The notes under the pieces: generated by a model
What the model was told of the DNA's origin: nothing
Seen by the model: only the letters and a program-made list of their open reading frames with translations
Database searches by the model: none
NCBI GenBank assembly: GCA_002118135.1
Contig: BDIU01000004.1
Coordinates: 370,348-434,347 of the forward strand
Source: Trebouxia sp. TZW2008
Lineage: Eukaryota; Chlorophyta; Trebouxiophyceae; Trebouxiales; Trebouxiaceae
Direction of reading: 5' to 3'
DNA: 64,000 nucleotides
Translations under genes and position numbers: made by a program
Part shown: positions 22,234 through 34,708 of the stretch, one piece after another
Position numbering within the stretch: position 1 is the first letter of the stretch
Layout: every line of letters begins with the position of its first letter

Positions 22234-22987
22234 TATCTGCTCCTTCCTGGATGGATCGGAACATGTGATGTGGGCGCTGTTTTTAGTCTTGCAGTACTTG
22301 AAAATGCAGGGACTTCAGTGAAGATGACATGCTGGTCCTGTGCCTCTTTTGACTCAATGATGGGCAATCTGTATCTGATCAGGATTTGCATATTGCACAT
22401 GGTTGAGCACTCGGGCAATTCCATGCAAAGGTGCATATCACAGAATTCTAGAACACATTCACCAGCAGTTTGTTTCGCTGCTGTAACATGCCAGAGGTTT
22501 GAGGTCAGCAACACACTAAAAAATCTGTGTTGGGAAATCAGGTAATTGAATGTCTTGCCTTGAACACATGGAGTCTGACTGCATCCTTCTGAGTCGAGTA
22601 CTCGGACCACACCATGCTGATGAGTTAACACACTGAGTGTGCATGTTTACACTGATTTATTTTTGTTCGAAGTTTGCAGCTCCATTGTCATACAATGATA
22701 TTATCAGCATTTGGCTGCTGCCTATGTCACACATCTGCCGTGCAAAGCTGATCAGGTCATTGCTGACTGTGTCTGCGCTGCAATACTGTACACAAGCACG
22801 AGTACGACTTGCACTTGGAGCACAATGAGCAGACAGAAGAAACAACAGTCAGCGAATTTGACAGCGAGTGAAATGCACAGACAGTGGAGCTCTTGGACAA
22901 TAGGCAGACAGCGACAACAATAGACAGACTTGTCAAGAGGGTGGATCTGATGAAAACAGGGACATGATTGCTGGCTTATGTCATGCT
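22234..22987. other. Convergent intergenic region
   Basis: Space between the 3' ends of the BTB gene (+) and the coiled-coil gene (-). Green algae often use TGTAA before the poly(A) site: one occurs at 22482-22486 (+) and its complement at 22647-22651 (for the minus gene). These pentamers are too common to be firm evidence. No gene was seen. Confidence 0.35.
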
Positions 22988-25900
22988 TCATGGTGGGGGC
23001 GTCTGCGCATGCTGGACTTTGGTTAAAAGGTCCCATTCACTCATCAAGATGTCCCTTTCCCACTCATCTATGTCATTCCTGGCCAACTGCTGCTCAATGA
23101 CGGCGAGTTGATGACCTACCTGCACATGCGCAAAAGCACAATTGCACTGTCAGGCAATGCTTGATACTATAAATGTAAAGGTCAGTGAGCAACATTGCGC
23201 AATAGACCTGAGAGGGCAAAGACAAATTCCTCCTGCTGAGCAATACGCTTCCAACATCACTCACAAGGGCTGCATCAGGAATTTGCCAAAGGTAGATAGG
23301 TCAACCACGTGCACGCAGCCCCTTGCATACAATGTAGCACATGTGACAAAGGCGAGTCTAGTCGCTTCAGCAAAAGTTTACCTCTTCCTCATCAGCACTA
23401 CCGCTGTCTGACTCCTCTAGCAGACCATGCCCTTTCAGCTGAAAGTCAGTATTCAAACTGACGCCTGGGCTGTCATCTGCTGACTGGTGCACACCTGTAA
23501 GAATATGAAGGGCTGATAAGCACCAAAGCTTGTGCAAGGGTGGCAGGGATAATGGTGAGAAAGATGCACTGGTCTCCAGTGGACCAGAGAAATGTTCAGG
23601 CCAGACCAAACAGGACCAGAAAAGTTGTCTGTACTGGACACAGGCCCGTGCAGGATTCTTGCCCTGGTTTGTGTTGAGACATACGACAGCAACAAGATGG
23701 CTCGCAAAGCAAAATCTTACACAACCGCGCATTGAAAACCTGAAAAAGGAAGACCTGAATGCAATGTGCAACAGCACCACACCATGTTGAACACAGAGCG
23801 ATCTGACAGCAGTCTTTGGTCATGCAAGTCACAAAAGGTGAGAGCAATGGCACCTGCTGCAGTGCTGCTGCCTCCAGCAACAACTGGCAATGGCACTGCA
23901 AGTGGCCTTGACACAGTCTGAGCCTGGGACTGACTCCCTCTGTCCATTGCGTGCGCATCGCCACGCAAGCCACCAGCAGCAGCAGCAATAGCAGCAGTAT
24001 TTGAAGCCATTGGTGTGCTGGTGCTAGCAGCTGCAGCGTCATGACTCCACAGCTGGTTCTGATGCACGGACAGATTGCTCATAGTGGCCTGTGGGGTAGG
24101 CCCCAACTGCATGTGGGACCCAGTTGACGTAGGGGACCTCCCAGGTGATTCCCCGGGGAACCCTGCAGATGAACTGTCAGGTGATCCCACAGGACGTTGC
24201 TGGGGTCTGGGGCTGCTGCCTGGGCTGAGCAATGGGGGGCTGGGGTCATGCAGCCGGCTCTGGGGGGAGGGAGTGGGGGTTGGTGACCCAAAAACTGCAT
24301 TGTCATAGAAGCTCATGCCCGATGGCATTGGGCTGTCTGGCGCAGCATGCCCAGCATGGGCTTGCACCCTGGTCTGAACCCCACCTGCTGCTGCTGTTGC
24401 TGCTGCTGCTGGTGATGCTGCTGACTGGGGACCCTGCTGTGAGTCGGTTGCATACTGAAGCTGCACTGTGGAAATCTGAGGCAAGCTCTGCTGAGCTTGA
24501 TGCTGCAAGACACCAGCTGTTGATAAGGAGCCTGTGCCTATGGCAGTGGCTGCTACCTCCCCACTGGGGCTGGGTTCCACCCCAGGGGGCTTGGGAACAG
24601 ATGGGCGGCTAGGGACAGCAGGGCTAAATGTCATCAGGTCTGGCATTGCTCGCAGAGTCTGTAGTCTGTCTATGCCATCTGTGCCTGCAGGGGCCCTGCT
24701 GGGGGCTGTCGGTTGATGCCCTGCCCCTGTGCCTGGGATCAGTGTCTTGCTGGCTGCTTGAACAGCTGCTTGAGACAGTACCCCTGTGCTGAGCTCTGTC
24801 TCCTGAGATGTCCCTTGCTCACCACGGCCTGCAGTTGTTGCAGTGCTGCCTCTGTTTGCAGCATCACCCTTGACCATGCTGGCTGGGTGACCAGTTGCCT
24901 GAGACAGTAGCCCTGTATTGCGCTCTGCCTCTTGAGGTGTGACTTGCTCACGGCGGCCTGAAGTTGTTGCAGTGCCGCCTCTGTTTGCTGCATCACCCAG
25001 CTGAGCATTGGCTGGCAAGAAGCCTGCTCTACTACTAGCAGCAGCAGCAGGAGTAGCAGCAGCAGCAGCAACCTTGTTGCTACTGTCAGCTGTCTGATTG
25101 TGCCTGTTGTCTGAGTGGCCATCTGCAGATGCAGGCGCCAACTGTGGCACAGCTGCTGTGGATGGGGAGGCTTGCGGTGAGGTGAGGGTAGAGACACGCG
25201 CCTCAAGTGCCTTCATCTGTGCTGCCATCTCCACCAAAGCATCTGCGTCAATTGCTACACATAATGAGACAGAAAATAGATGCAGGTGCAGGATTTGGCA
25301 CAGCTGCTGTGGATGGGGAGGGCTGTGGTGAGGTACGGGCAGAGACACGCGCCTCAAGGGCCTTCATCTGTGCCGCTACCTCCACCAAGGCATCTGCACC
25401 AGTCGGTACGCATAGTCAGCAATATGATGGACAGCTCTTTAAAATAAAAAGGTGGTCTGATTTCAAGTCACTCGCTTACTACTCAGATTAAGAGAAAAAC
25501 ACTCTGTTTTATCTAATGTCTGTGCATGCGTAGGGAAGCTCAGGCGCCTGCATCTGGGCTGCAGCCGCTGCCACTCCTACCACGGCATCTACATCACTTG
25601 GCAGACACAACAGCAAAAACAATACACAGCATGTGGGAACGGACGCATTAGATCTTCAATGCAATTATTCACATAAGTGGAAGACACAATTTGTGTTTGG
25701 ATACATGGTTGAAGGTGATGCATTTCACGCTCATTGTACGTAAGTGATCAAACACAAATTTATGCTTGACCACCTGCTACAGTGAGCTCAATCTTGCGCA
25801 AGCGCTGCTGCAGAGCCTTTGCCTGGCCCTCATCAGGGCCTGTCTGGCCCTGCTTTTGTCTGCTGTGCTCATCATTCACTTGTGCCTTCAGGTCAGTCAC

Positions 25901-28900
25901 CTGGCTGATGTATCCGCTTCCCTGCTGCTTTAGCGCCTGCAGGACAGCAAGCTTTACGCATCTATGGTCAAAATGACAGTGTCAAAGCAGTCAAAGGCAG
26001 GTGTGACGCTTTGTCAGATGCATCTAGCTGCTGCATCCGCTTTTCTGGTGCTTCCCACAGCAAGGGTTCACTTATGCTTGATCCTGATGGCCATGACCCA
26101 GATGAATGTTGCCCTGGCTACAGCAGCCTCAGCAGCAATAACTGTAATGACTGTGCTCTGTGCGGCGTAATGCATCAGCCTAGGTGTGGGTGGTGTTGCA
26201 GACACTCAGATGCTCAAGTCACCATTGAGTCTCAAATATTGCATTGGCTGCAATGAAGCTGGTCTCTGTGGCCTGGAGTTTTTGCCAGACTCATGGTTTG
26301 ACTCTTTTCAAGTCTGACAGAGACAGAGATAATGTGACATCCCACTTGCTCAGACATCTTTGGATCGTACTCAAGATTGGCATAGACATTGTGACATCCA
26401 ACTTGCTCAGACAAAACAACAGCGTCACAGCAACTCAAGTGCGTGGGCAGCAGTGACTGCGATCAGAAACACTCAGTACAAGATCTCACCTGCAGCTCAG
26501 AGTGTGCACGCCCAGCGCCTGTCAGCTGTGCCTGCAAGGCCTCCATCTGCTGCTGCAACTCATGCAATGCAGCTTTGCTGCCAGCTTCAGCTTTCCCAGC
26601 AGATGCTGCTGCCGTTGCCTGCAGCTCTGCTAGCTGACCTTGTAAGCTAGACAGCTGCTGCTGGTGACTAGTCACACTTGCATGCAGTCCAGGCAACTCC
26701 TGCAAGCCAGCTGCTTGCTGCTGCTGCTGTTGGAGTGCAACAGCAGAGTCTAGTCTTTTGACATGAGCTGTTGTGTCCTGAGTCTGCTGCTCATGCTGCC
26801 GCTGATCAGCAAGGCATTGAGCCTGCAACAAGCTCAGCTGCTTGCGCAAGTCCTGAGACTGAGCACTCCACTGTTGCTGCTGCTGGAGCAGGCTTGCATC
26901 ACAGCTGTGCTGCAATTGCCGTATTTGCTGCTGCTGTGCATCAAGCTGTGACGCCAATTGCATATGCTGTTCCCCCTGATCCTGCTGCGACTGCTGATGC
27001 TGCTGTGATTGCCCCTCTAGCTTGAAAGTCAAAGCCTGTACCTGCGTGTGTGCGTCTGTGCACTGCGCAACCAGCTGCTGGACATGCTGGGCCTGCTGTG
27101 CATGTTGGGCTTGGCTGCAGACCTCAGCATTGTTGCTCAGCACAGTGTGCATAGTGTGCTGCAGGTCACTGCACTGCTTGGAAAGCTCACCGCTTAGCTG
27201 CTGTTGCTGCTGCAGCTGCTGCTGTTGGGCTGAGTACTGATGCTGCAGCTTGTTCTGCTGCTCTTCATGCTGTTGATGTCTTGCCTCGGCAGCAGACAAG
27301 GCATGTGCTGCTGCAGTGCAAGTGGCGCAGTCACCAGCCTCAAGTGCTTGAGCTGCTTGCAGGGCTTCCTGACAGGCTGCAGCTGCCTCCTCAGCTTCCT
27401 CGGCACGCTGCTCCGCCAGCTCAGCCTGCATAGTCATGCGTAATCAGTCAGAGCCATAGGGAGTTTGAGTTAAAGTATCCTTCGGATCTTTAGGATATCC
27501 AGACAAGACGCAGCTGTGCGCGGAATCAGAAGGCAGATTCTTACACACACTGTTGCAAGTTGGTACAAGCTGTATATGCAGGAGCTAAATGTCTGAGTGC
27601 ATGAAAGTTGTGTGATCTTGGGCATAATGGGCTGGGCAGGCGCTGCAAAAACAATGAAATCATAGCACAGCTTGAGACTTGTTGATGCTCTGCTTTGCCA
27701 TTGACCTGCCAGCAATCATACTGGCTGTTGTTGCCTTTCAAACGTAGGTCATTTGTAGCAAGACTTACATGCTACACTCACATACGATTTCACGCATGCA
27801 GTGGCAAACAGTCATTCGCTTGCTGGTCAGCAAGCCTAGTGAGCCATATCTGGCTCCCTAACACACACTGTCAATTGCAAGGATTGAGACAAATGTTGCT
27901 TGCTTGCTTGATGTCTCCCTTGTTGTGTGGTCAAACGTTTAAGAAAGCAAGTCCTGCACAACAAGTTAAGCTTTCGAGCAGCACCTTGCGTGTGATGGAA
28001 GCAAGGCTGATGCTATTGTCCTCAGCCAGGTTCTGAACCTCCACTCTGAGTTCAAACAGGCGCTCGTTCAGCTCCTCCACCTCTGTCTTTGACTCTGCCA
28101 CCTCTGCTGCGTGTGGAACTGGGTCAGCCTGACACAGAACAGATGCTTGGGGATGTTTCATGTGTGCCAGCCAAGGCGAAACAATGCATTCCTCATAGCA
28201 CATGTTATGATAATGTAACCCAGATACGACCTGCAATAGGTGTGATGCGCACCATCCTTGGCACGTGCTCATGCTTGACTTTGGGCAGCTTTGCCTTTAT
28301 CTACAAAAATATACATCAAGCTGTGCATAAGGCCGGCTGCATCATAGCACAGTGTGCTGCAATTTGCATCATTGCACATGCCAGCTCAGAAATGGCATGC
28401 ATTCAGCAAGACTACATTCACAATGCAGCCAGACATCGTCGCAAGCTGCCTTCCCACCACCAATTGTCCATGATGATGTGCAGAATGATAATGGATGGAA
28501 AGGTCTCACCTGAGAACGCGCCAGCAGCTCAGCATATGTAGCATGCAGCTCTGCTAACCGCTTTTCCACCTCGGCAAGCTGAGCGCCATGACTCGCCACT
28601 CTTGCATCAGCAGCTGACGCAGTGACCACACAAGCTGCCAACTCAGACCTCAGCTGCTGAGCCTCCTTCTGCCATGCGTCATGCTCATGCTGAGCTGACA
28701 CCTGGTTGGTGAGACGATTCAGCTGAGCCTTGAGAGCAGCCACTTCCTGTTTGAGCACTGAGTGCTGCTCAAGGGCTGAGTCAGGAGCTGTGCGCTCACT
28801 ACTCACTTGACTCAGCTGAGCCTTGAGAGCTCCCAGCTGCTGCTCAAGGGATGAGTACTGAGCTTTGGCTGAGTCACGAGCTGCTTCATGCCTCTGCTCA

Positions 28901-31900
28901 TGAGCCTGCAGCTCAGCCTTGAGGGATATTAAACCCTGCTGACTGCTTGTCTTGCCCTCTGAATACAGCTTGGCATGATCTGCTCGTGACTCCCTCAACT
29001 CAGCATGCACAGCAGCAACCTCAGCTTCCAACTTCGACACAGCTGTGCTGTGCACGCTTTGGGTTGCTTGCGCCGCCTGCACTTGCCGCAGGCCGTCGTG
29101 CACAGCGTGCAAAGCAGCCTCAAGCTTTGGAACATCAGCAGCATTGGCATCATACTTTGCCTGGCTGGTCTCCAACTGACCTAAGCCTGTCTGCAGCTGT
29201 GCTACATCCTTCTCAAGCTGTGCAATACTGTCAGCAGCTGACTGCCCATACAGTTGACTGTCTTGCAACTGAGTCAGATCGCTCTTCAGCACATTGATGT
29301 CCTCTTGCAGGCCAGCAACACTGCTTGCAGTGGGCACGTCTCCCTGTAGCTGACTGACTTGCGCCTTCAGAGCGTGTACATCTGACTCAAGCTCAGCGCT
29401 AGAGGAGTTTGCTGTGCAGCTAGCCAAGTCTGTCTGCAACTGCGCTACTTGTGCCTGCAGCTTAGACAGTGCTGCCTTGTCTTTGCCATCATTTGAGCTG
29501 TCATGAGCAGAGCTTGCCAGCTGGGTTTGCATGTGGGCAGTCAGGTCAGCCAGTGAGGCAGCTTGGGCGCCGTGTTGCTGCCTGATGCTGTCCATCTGCC
29601 GCGTGACATCTGCCTCCAAGTGGCTGATGCGTGTCGTGCAGCCCTGCACTTGCTGCTCGCCTAACTGGGCCACCTGCAAAGCACTACGCTTGAATCAGTC
29701 ATGCTTGTCGACCAGCGTTATGATGTGTTTCACTAGATCGTGTGCGTGTATGAGATTGCAGCCAGAACTATGGTTTGTTTCAGTAACTGGCAACAATCAA
29801 ACATGCTGAGATGTACCCTGTCAGTTAACTAGCAGGTCAGACGCTGGCAAGGCATGCATAGCATGATGGATATGCATATGGATATGGATATTGGGCAATG
29901 CAGGTATAGCTCAATAAGATAGAACCAGGTTGCAAATATATCTTGTCACGAGATTGTGTTCAGGCAATGTGACATGATCATGGTGTGCTTGCAGTCTATC
30001 TGCGACATTGTAGGCCAAGCAAACAGATCCCAGTTTGCACACAGACAACCAGAGTGCACCTGGTCAATGATGGCGCTCATGGCATCAGTGGCAGTAGTGT
30101 TGTGTGCCAAGTCAGCCTGTAAAGCAGTCACTCGTTCCTCCAGACGCTCAACTTGCTGGCCGCTGCCTGCCTCCTGATCTGCAGCACGTGGGTCAGAATT
30201 ACATCCTGGGGGCCAAGGTGGGGCCAATCAGGGGCCCTGTGAGGGGGATGGGGGTTTCGAATGACAATAGCAGAAGCTATAAGCTCATTTGCAACAGGTT
30301 GTTCTGACAGAGTATGTAACAGTCCGTGCGCAGCTTAAAGAGAGTCGAAGGTGGTGTAGTGCACAAGAAAAGCACTAACAGCGGGAATGCTGCTTGATAC
30401 TAGACATGCAGTCACAAGTGTACATGTTGCTATATACAGAATGCATGCACAAGCATGGTGACTATAGTTTGGACCTGCATGCTTGCAGACATGCATGCAT
30501 AATGTTGACATGGATGGAAGCAGGCTACATCAATCAGCATTGCCAATCAGGCAACTCCTGTCCGAAGCACAAGCCAAACACATTTGCATCAATCACAGGG
30601 CATTACCCGCAGAGGGTGTGGCGTCAGATTGCTGCTGCAGTCGCTGCAATGCTTCCTGCATTTCCTGCTGGACTGTCCCATGAGCTGTGAGCTGCTCTTC
30701 ATGCTTGTCACAGCTTGTCTGACAGAGATCAAGCTGGTGACGGTGCTGAGCTGCAGCTGCATCCATGCCGTCTATTGCTATCTGCTGCTGCCCAAAGCCA
30801 GCTTGCACCAGGTCAAGCTGACTGTTTGATTGCTGCGTGGTGTCAACATGTCGGGTGAAGTCAGACTTCAGGCTGGCAACAACTTCAGACAGGGCATGCT
30901 GGGCATGCTGTGCTTCTGCTGACTGCCTTTGCTGACTCGCCAGCGCCTGTTGCAGGGCAACTGTCTGTCCTTGATGCTGGCTGACTGTTTGCTTGAGCTG
31001 TTGTGACTCAGACACCTGCTCGCGTAGCCGCTGTCTCAGCTCAGCAACCTATGCATGCAGAAAGTTGATGCCTTACGTCAGCACAGAGATTGCGTCCCAC
31101 ATTTGCATTACCTTGTGCAGACTCAAGCTCCATGCTCTGGTGTCAACAAAGGGCCCAATGCCATGGTCAAGCACGCTGTAATCACAGACAAGCGACGTAT
31201 TCAAGACGAATCAAGACTGACTGGCGGGACTAGGTATACCAAGCAAATGCACTTATTCAACAGAATCACCAAACTTTGATCAACAGCCAGCAGGCGAATG
31301 AGGCCCTGCAGTAACACAGCCTGCATCCAGGTGTACTGACATATACCTGCAGTGCAACGCTCTGCCCTTGCGCATCCGCTGGCTGTCCCTGCTGCTGAGC
31401 CTGCAGACCCTGGATCACTTCTTGCATTGCATCAAGGCGTGCATTTGCCCCTTGCACCCCTTGTCTGCAGCCATCCAAGGCTGCTTGATCTGTTTGCATC
31501 AGCTGCAGCTCGTTCTGGATGTGCTGAAGGCTGTGCTGCAGGTCATGAAACTCCTGCCTGGATGGGTTGTGTGACTGCTGCTGCATCAATGCAACATTGC
31601 TGGCCTGTGTCTGCTTTGTTGTGGCAGCGAGCTGTGTCAGAGTGTCCTTCATTTGTGTCATCTCCACAACGCCAAACTGCGCAGAGCCTGCAGGGCGTCA
31701 ACTGCTTGTAATGCACAGCATTATTTGTTGCAGTGTCAACATTGCAGAAGCAATCATGCACACAGCACATTCAAATGCAATGAAGCATGTACACAGAGAG
31801 CCAGTTGATGTGTGCAATTGCTTGCAGTCTAGTATAAGTTGCAAGTTGATTATTGCATGTAGCGCTTCCAAATGCAATGAAGCGTATGAACAGTCTTCCA

Positions 31901-32584
31901 GGACGTATACAACAGCTTGCGGTCTAGTCTAAGTTAGGTGTTGCAGTTGGTGCCCTGTTGCGTCATGCTGTGCTCACCTTCCAGAGAGGCAATCTGGCTT
32001 GTGTGAGCTGCAACACACTCTTGCATCTGGCGCATCAGCGCTTGCTGTTTCATCATGGAGGGTGCAGCGTTCTCCCTCCCAAGCACAGTTGCAATCCTGG
32101 GACTGCTTGTGGGGGAGTCTGCTTCGGCCAGCTCCCATTGCAGGGCCTTTGGCCACTTGTATGTCTGAGGCAATTGACCTGCTGCATTGGTGCTGATCCG
32201 CTGTGCTGCATTCACTTCTAGCTTGAGCTCAGCCAAGGTTGCCTGTCAACAGAGCTGTGATCACGAAACAAGTGGCAGTGCAACTCGAGCTTGTTGCTTC
32301 AACAAGACATCTGGACTTTTTAGAAAGGTGAATGCTTGCCTGCACGGCCTTGAGTAGTGACGAACACTCTGATTTTGTCAACTGCGCTTCTGTCCTGTAC
32401 GTCTGCTGAGTGACCTGCACTATACAAGGCTCAAGAGCGTCTAGGGTGCTGCAACGTTTTCGACGCAGCATCCACGCACCTGTTGCAAGACCGAAGACGG
32501 GTGTGTGTCCGGGCCTAAGGAAGCAAGTCTGAGATTCTTGTCTGTAGCATCCAGGATATTGCACAGCGTGTCCCTCCAAGCCAT
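22988..32584 (-). CDS. Giant coiled-coil protein, 13 exons, 1795 aa, family unknown
   Basis: Minus-strand exons: 32584-32480, 32414-32340, 32242-31978, 31687-31347, 31048-30607, 30178-30060, 29673-28510, 28128-27985, 27425-26490, 25936-25774, 25242-23854, 23494-23382, 23119-22988; total 5388 nt with every phase matching. Start ATG 32584 (MAWRDTLCNILDATDK). Residues about 40-1275 are almost continuous heptad-rich coiled coil, very rich in Gln, Ala, Glu and Leu (e.g. EELNERLFELRVEVQNL). About 1330-1790 is a Pro/Ser/Ala-rich disordered region (exon 11). A short acidic and helical end closes it (EESDSGSADEEE, NDIDEWERDILMSEWD). There is no motor, kinase or membrane segment. A scaffold, golgin or cytoskeletal role is possible, but nothing seen decides it. 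Exon 2 uses a GC donor (GTGCAG|GCAAGC). Divergent from CSN8, 329 bp between starts. Confidence 0.85.
25250..25615 (-). repeat. Two upstream copies of coiled-coil gene exon 11 start
   Basis: The exon 11 start (acceptor then ATGC; residues DALVEMAAQMKALEARV at 25242 leftward) is preceded by a copy near 25405 (DALVEVAAQMKALEARV) and a more diverged one near 25600 (DAVVGVAAAAQMQAPEL). All three keep AG directly before the shared ATGC. The middle copy stays open through SPQPSPSTAAVP. Only the 3'-most copy leads into the long exon. Confidence 0.9.
27835..27880 (+). repeat. Interspersed repeat family B, copy 1
   Basis: The text GAGCCATATCTGGCTCCCTA then ACACACTGT resembles 37495-37530 (GTCATATCTGGCTCTTTACC) and 52238-52275 (GTCACATCTGGCTCCCTATC). 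All copies are intronic and in the same orientation; the origin is unknown. Confidence 0.55.
31765..31945. repeat. ~100-bp tandem duplication in coiled-coil gene intron 3
   Basis: Two units share CAAATGCAATGAAGC, then GTCTAGTATAAGTT or GTCTAGTCTAAGTT. They lie immediately beyond the exon 3 donor at 31978. Confidence 0.8.
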
Positions 32585-32913
32585 CTCAATTCAACCTGGT
32601 GTCACCACGTTTCAGGCTCACTGCTGTGCTTCTCAAGTCTGTGCTCACCCATGGTGACTGTAAACGCCGGTCAAGCGCTGTGATCCTGAAAGGATGTGTG
32701 AGCGTAGAGCTTGAACTTGAAAGTAACACTGACAGCTGTTCTTAGTAATATGTACGGGCTGCGTGCACGCAGTATTGCTTAGAAGCTCAAGCGCTCAGGG
32801 CCTTGCGCAACATGGCCATGTCCGCTGCGGGGTGCATGCTGTTGTTGATGCGATGTTACACGTGACCTCGTTTTCTGAGACCCGCGTCAGCTCATGTGAA
32901 ATACGTTTGTACG
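32585..32913. promoter_or_regulatory. Divergent promoter region, coiled-coil gene / CSN8
   Basis: 329 bp between the start codons of two divergently transcribed genes, so both promoters should lie here. No TATA box or named motif was recognised. Confidence 0.5.
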
Positions 32914-34128
32914 ATGGCGAGCAGCATGAAAGAAGTCATACAGCTGGTCGATAGCACGCCTGTTGAGCACCTGGCCCCACGTCTTGATGAATTAGAGCTA
33001 CAGGTGCGTGTGTCTGTTTCAGCATGACGTTCCGTCTGTGTTGACGAGGTTACAAGGCGAAGTCTGCCACGCAGGCTTGGAAAAAGCCAGATCTTGATCA
33101 GTGGCCCTGCGCTGCGCAGCTCCTGGGACACATCTACACCGGCAATCTGTAAGTGCATCTGATCAGACAAATTGGTGACATGGGTAAACAAGCTTCATCG
33201 TGCCCATACATAAGTGCTTGAAGCCTTTGTGCAGACAAGATGCCAGGTTTGTATGGAAAAGAGCAACAAATGAACAGAAGCAGGTGATCTGACGGCTGAT
33301 CGCACGTGTTTGCTTTTACATCTGCCAATTGCAGATGTCTTGTTTCTTGCAAGCTGTTTGAACAAATGCTGTGCTTGAACAGGACGTGCAGTTCAAAGCT
33401 GCCTTCAAGCTCTTACAGCATTTGTGGAACAAGGACTATCAGGTCTGTACAAGCGCTGCCTTGATGCTGGACATGGTGCTGTTGATCTAGAGACAAATTG
33501 AGATACATGCTGCAGGGGTGCTGGTCAATACTCTCCTCCAAGCAATGGAGTGCAAACCTGCTCAAGCTTGTTCAAGCTATTGCAGCAAAGCAACGGCAGC
33601 ACACAGTCAGGCTTGTCTCATGCGCCTACTCTAGCATACATCCTGAGAGGCTGGCATCCCTGACAGGAACAAATTCTCAGGAAGCTCTGCAGAGTAGGTG
33701 ATCATGCTGCCCGGTGTGCTGACCATGCTGATAGCACCCATCTGTTGGCATGTGGGTGTGAGCCTTTTTAGCATTATTTGAATGCTGATCTATGCATGTG
33801 CTTGTGCAGTTGCACAATCAGAAGGCTGGCAACTGAATAACGGTACAATCCTGGTAAAATTTGAGCGCTACATGCCCTGCCTCAATCTGTGCTGCAGCAT
33901 GAGCAAGCGTCAACCTTGCTGATGTTGCGTAGGTGAAAGGAAAGAAGCTAATTGATGACAACAGCAAGCCTGCAACAGATCACTTGCAGCATCTGACAGA
34001 GTAAGCGGGGAAATGTCTTTGCAAGCTGATTCAACAATCTGATGGCATGATCACAGCAACAAACTGCTATGCGCCTTTGAGCATCGTTCATGCTTTCATG
34101 CAGGTTTGTAATACAGCTGGAGGCATGA
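32914..34128 (+). CDS. CSN8: COP9 signalosome subunit 8, 195 aa
   Basis: Subunit of the COP9 signalosome, the PCI-MPN complex that removes NEDD8 from cullins. Exons: 32914-33003, 33075-33148, 33235-33283, 33383-33442, 33516-33693, 33810-33853, 33933-34000, 34104-34128; phases 0, 2, 0, 0, 1, 0, 2 agree throughout. Family marks in order: QWPCAAQLLGHIYTGNL, DARFVWKRA, FKAAFKLLQHLWNKDYQ, a PCI helix pair ending VRLVSCAYSSIHPERLASL, SEGWQLNN, and the final LQHLTEFVIQLEA, which parallels the plant ending. Length is close to plant CSN8 (about 197 aa). The exon 2 acceptor could also be at 33056 or 33062, in the same frame. Introns are short and show no obvious junction shadows, unlike the neighbours. 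Confidence 0.9.
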
Positions 34129-34708
34129 AGCTAAAGCCCCACAATCAAGAAGCCACGCATGTCAAGGTATCTGGCAGACTGGATCAGCGGCGTCAGCCGT
34201 GAAAGTCAGATGAATCAATGCCATTGATTCAGCGCAATAATCTGAACAGTCAAAACACAAGCTGTCCAGGGCTGAGTGCTTGTTTGCAAAACATATGCTG
34301 CTTCTGCTTAGCAGTGCTTGCTTTGTGCTCCCATCAACCACTGGTTGACACAAGTGGCCTTTCTGCATGCTACAGAGCATATGTCTGTGGGCCTCTGACG
34401 TCATGTTCTCAGACATGTGCTGATCTTGAGTCAACAAGCCTTTTTTCGATGAAACATCCACCTACTGCCGTTGACGGCTGTAAAGGGTTCAGGTTCTGCA
34501 AAAAGTCAGGCAGGTGCACTGCATGCATGCATTGCACAGTGATGACTAAGCTGCACAGATCACAAGCAGCTGCACAGACGCGGCATGTCAACTTGTTGTG
34601 ATACCTCACTTGCGCACTGTCGCTCCACAGGCACATCGTTTGATGCTGTGAAGCCGCCGATGCAATGATCCGCGATCAGCAAGGCCTTCTTTGGGCGTTG
34701 TGCGCCTG
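34129..34708. other. Intergenic between CSN8 and BTB-PHR gene
   Basis: Same-strand neighbours. It should hold the CSN8 3' UTR and the BTB-PHR promoter. No other feature was recognised. Confidence 0.4.

Noticed and set aside
22270..22545. 91-residue frame between the BTB gene and coiled-coil gene 1
   Set aside because: No recognisable motif, no splice support, and it lies in a convergent 3' region.
23717..25357. A 546-residue uninterrupted minus-strand frame read as one exon or gene
   Set aside because: Only 25242-23854 joins the neighbours in phase. The upstream part lies in a duplicated exon copy and the downstream part runs past a CAG|GTGCCA donor into intron.
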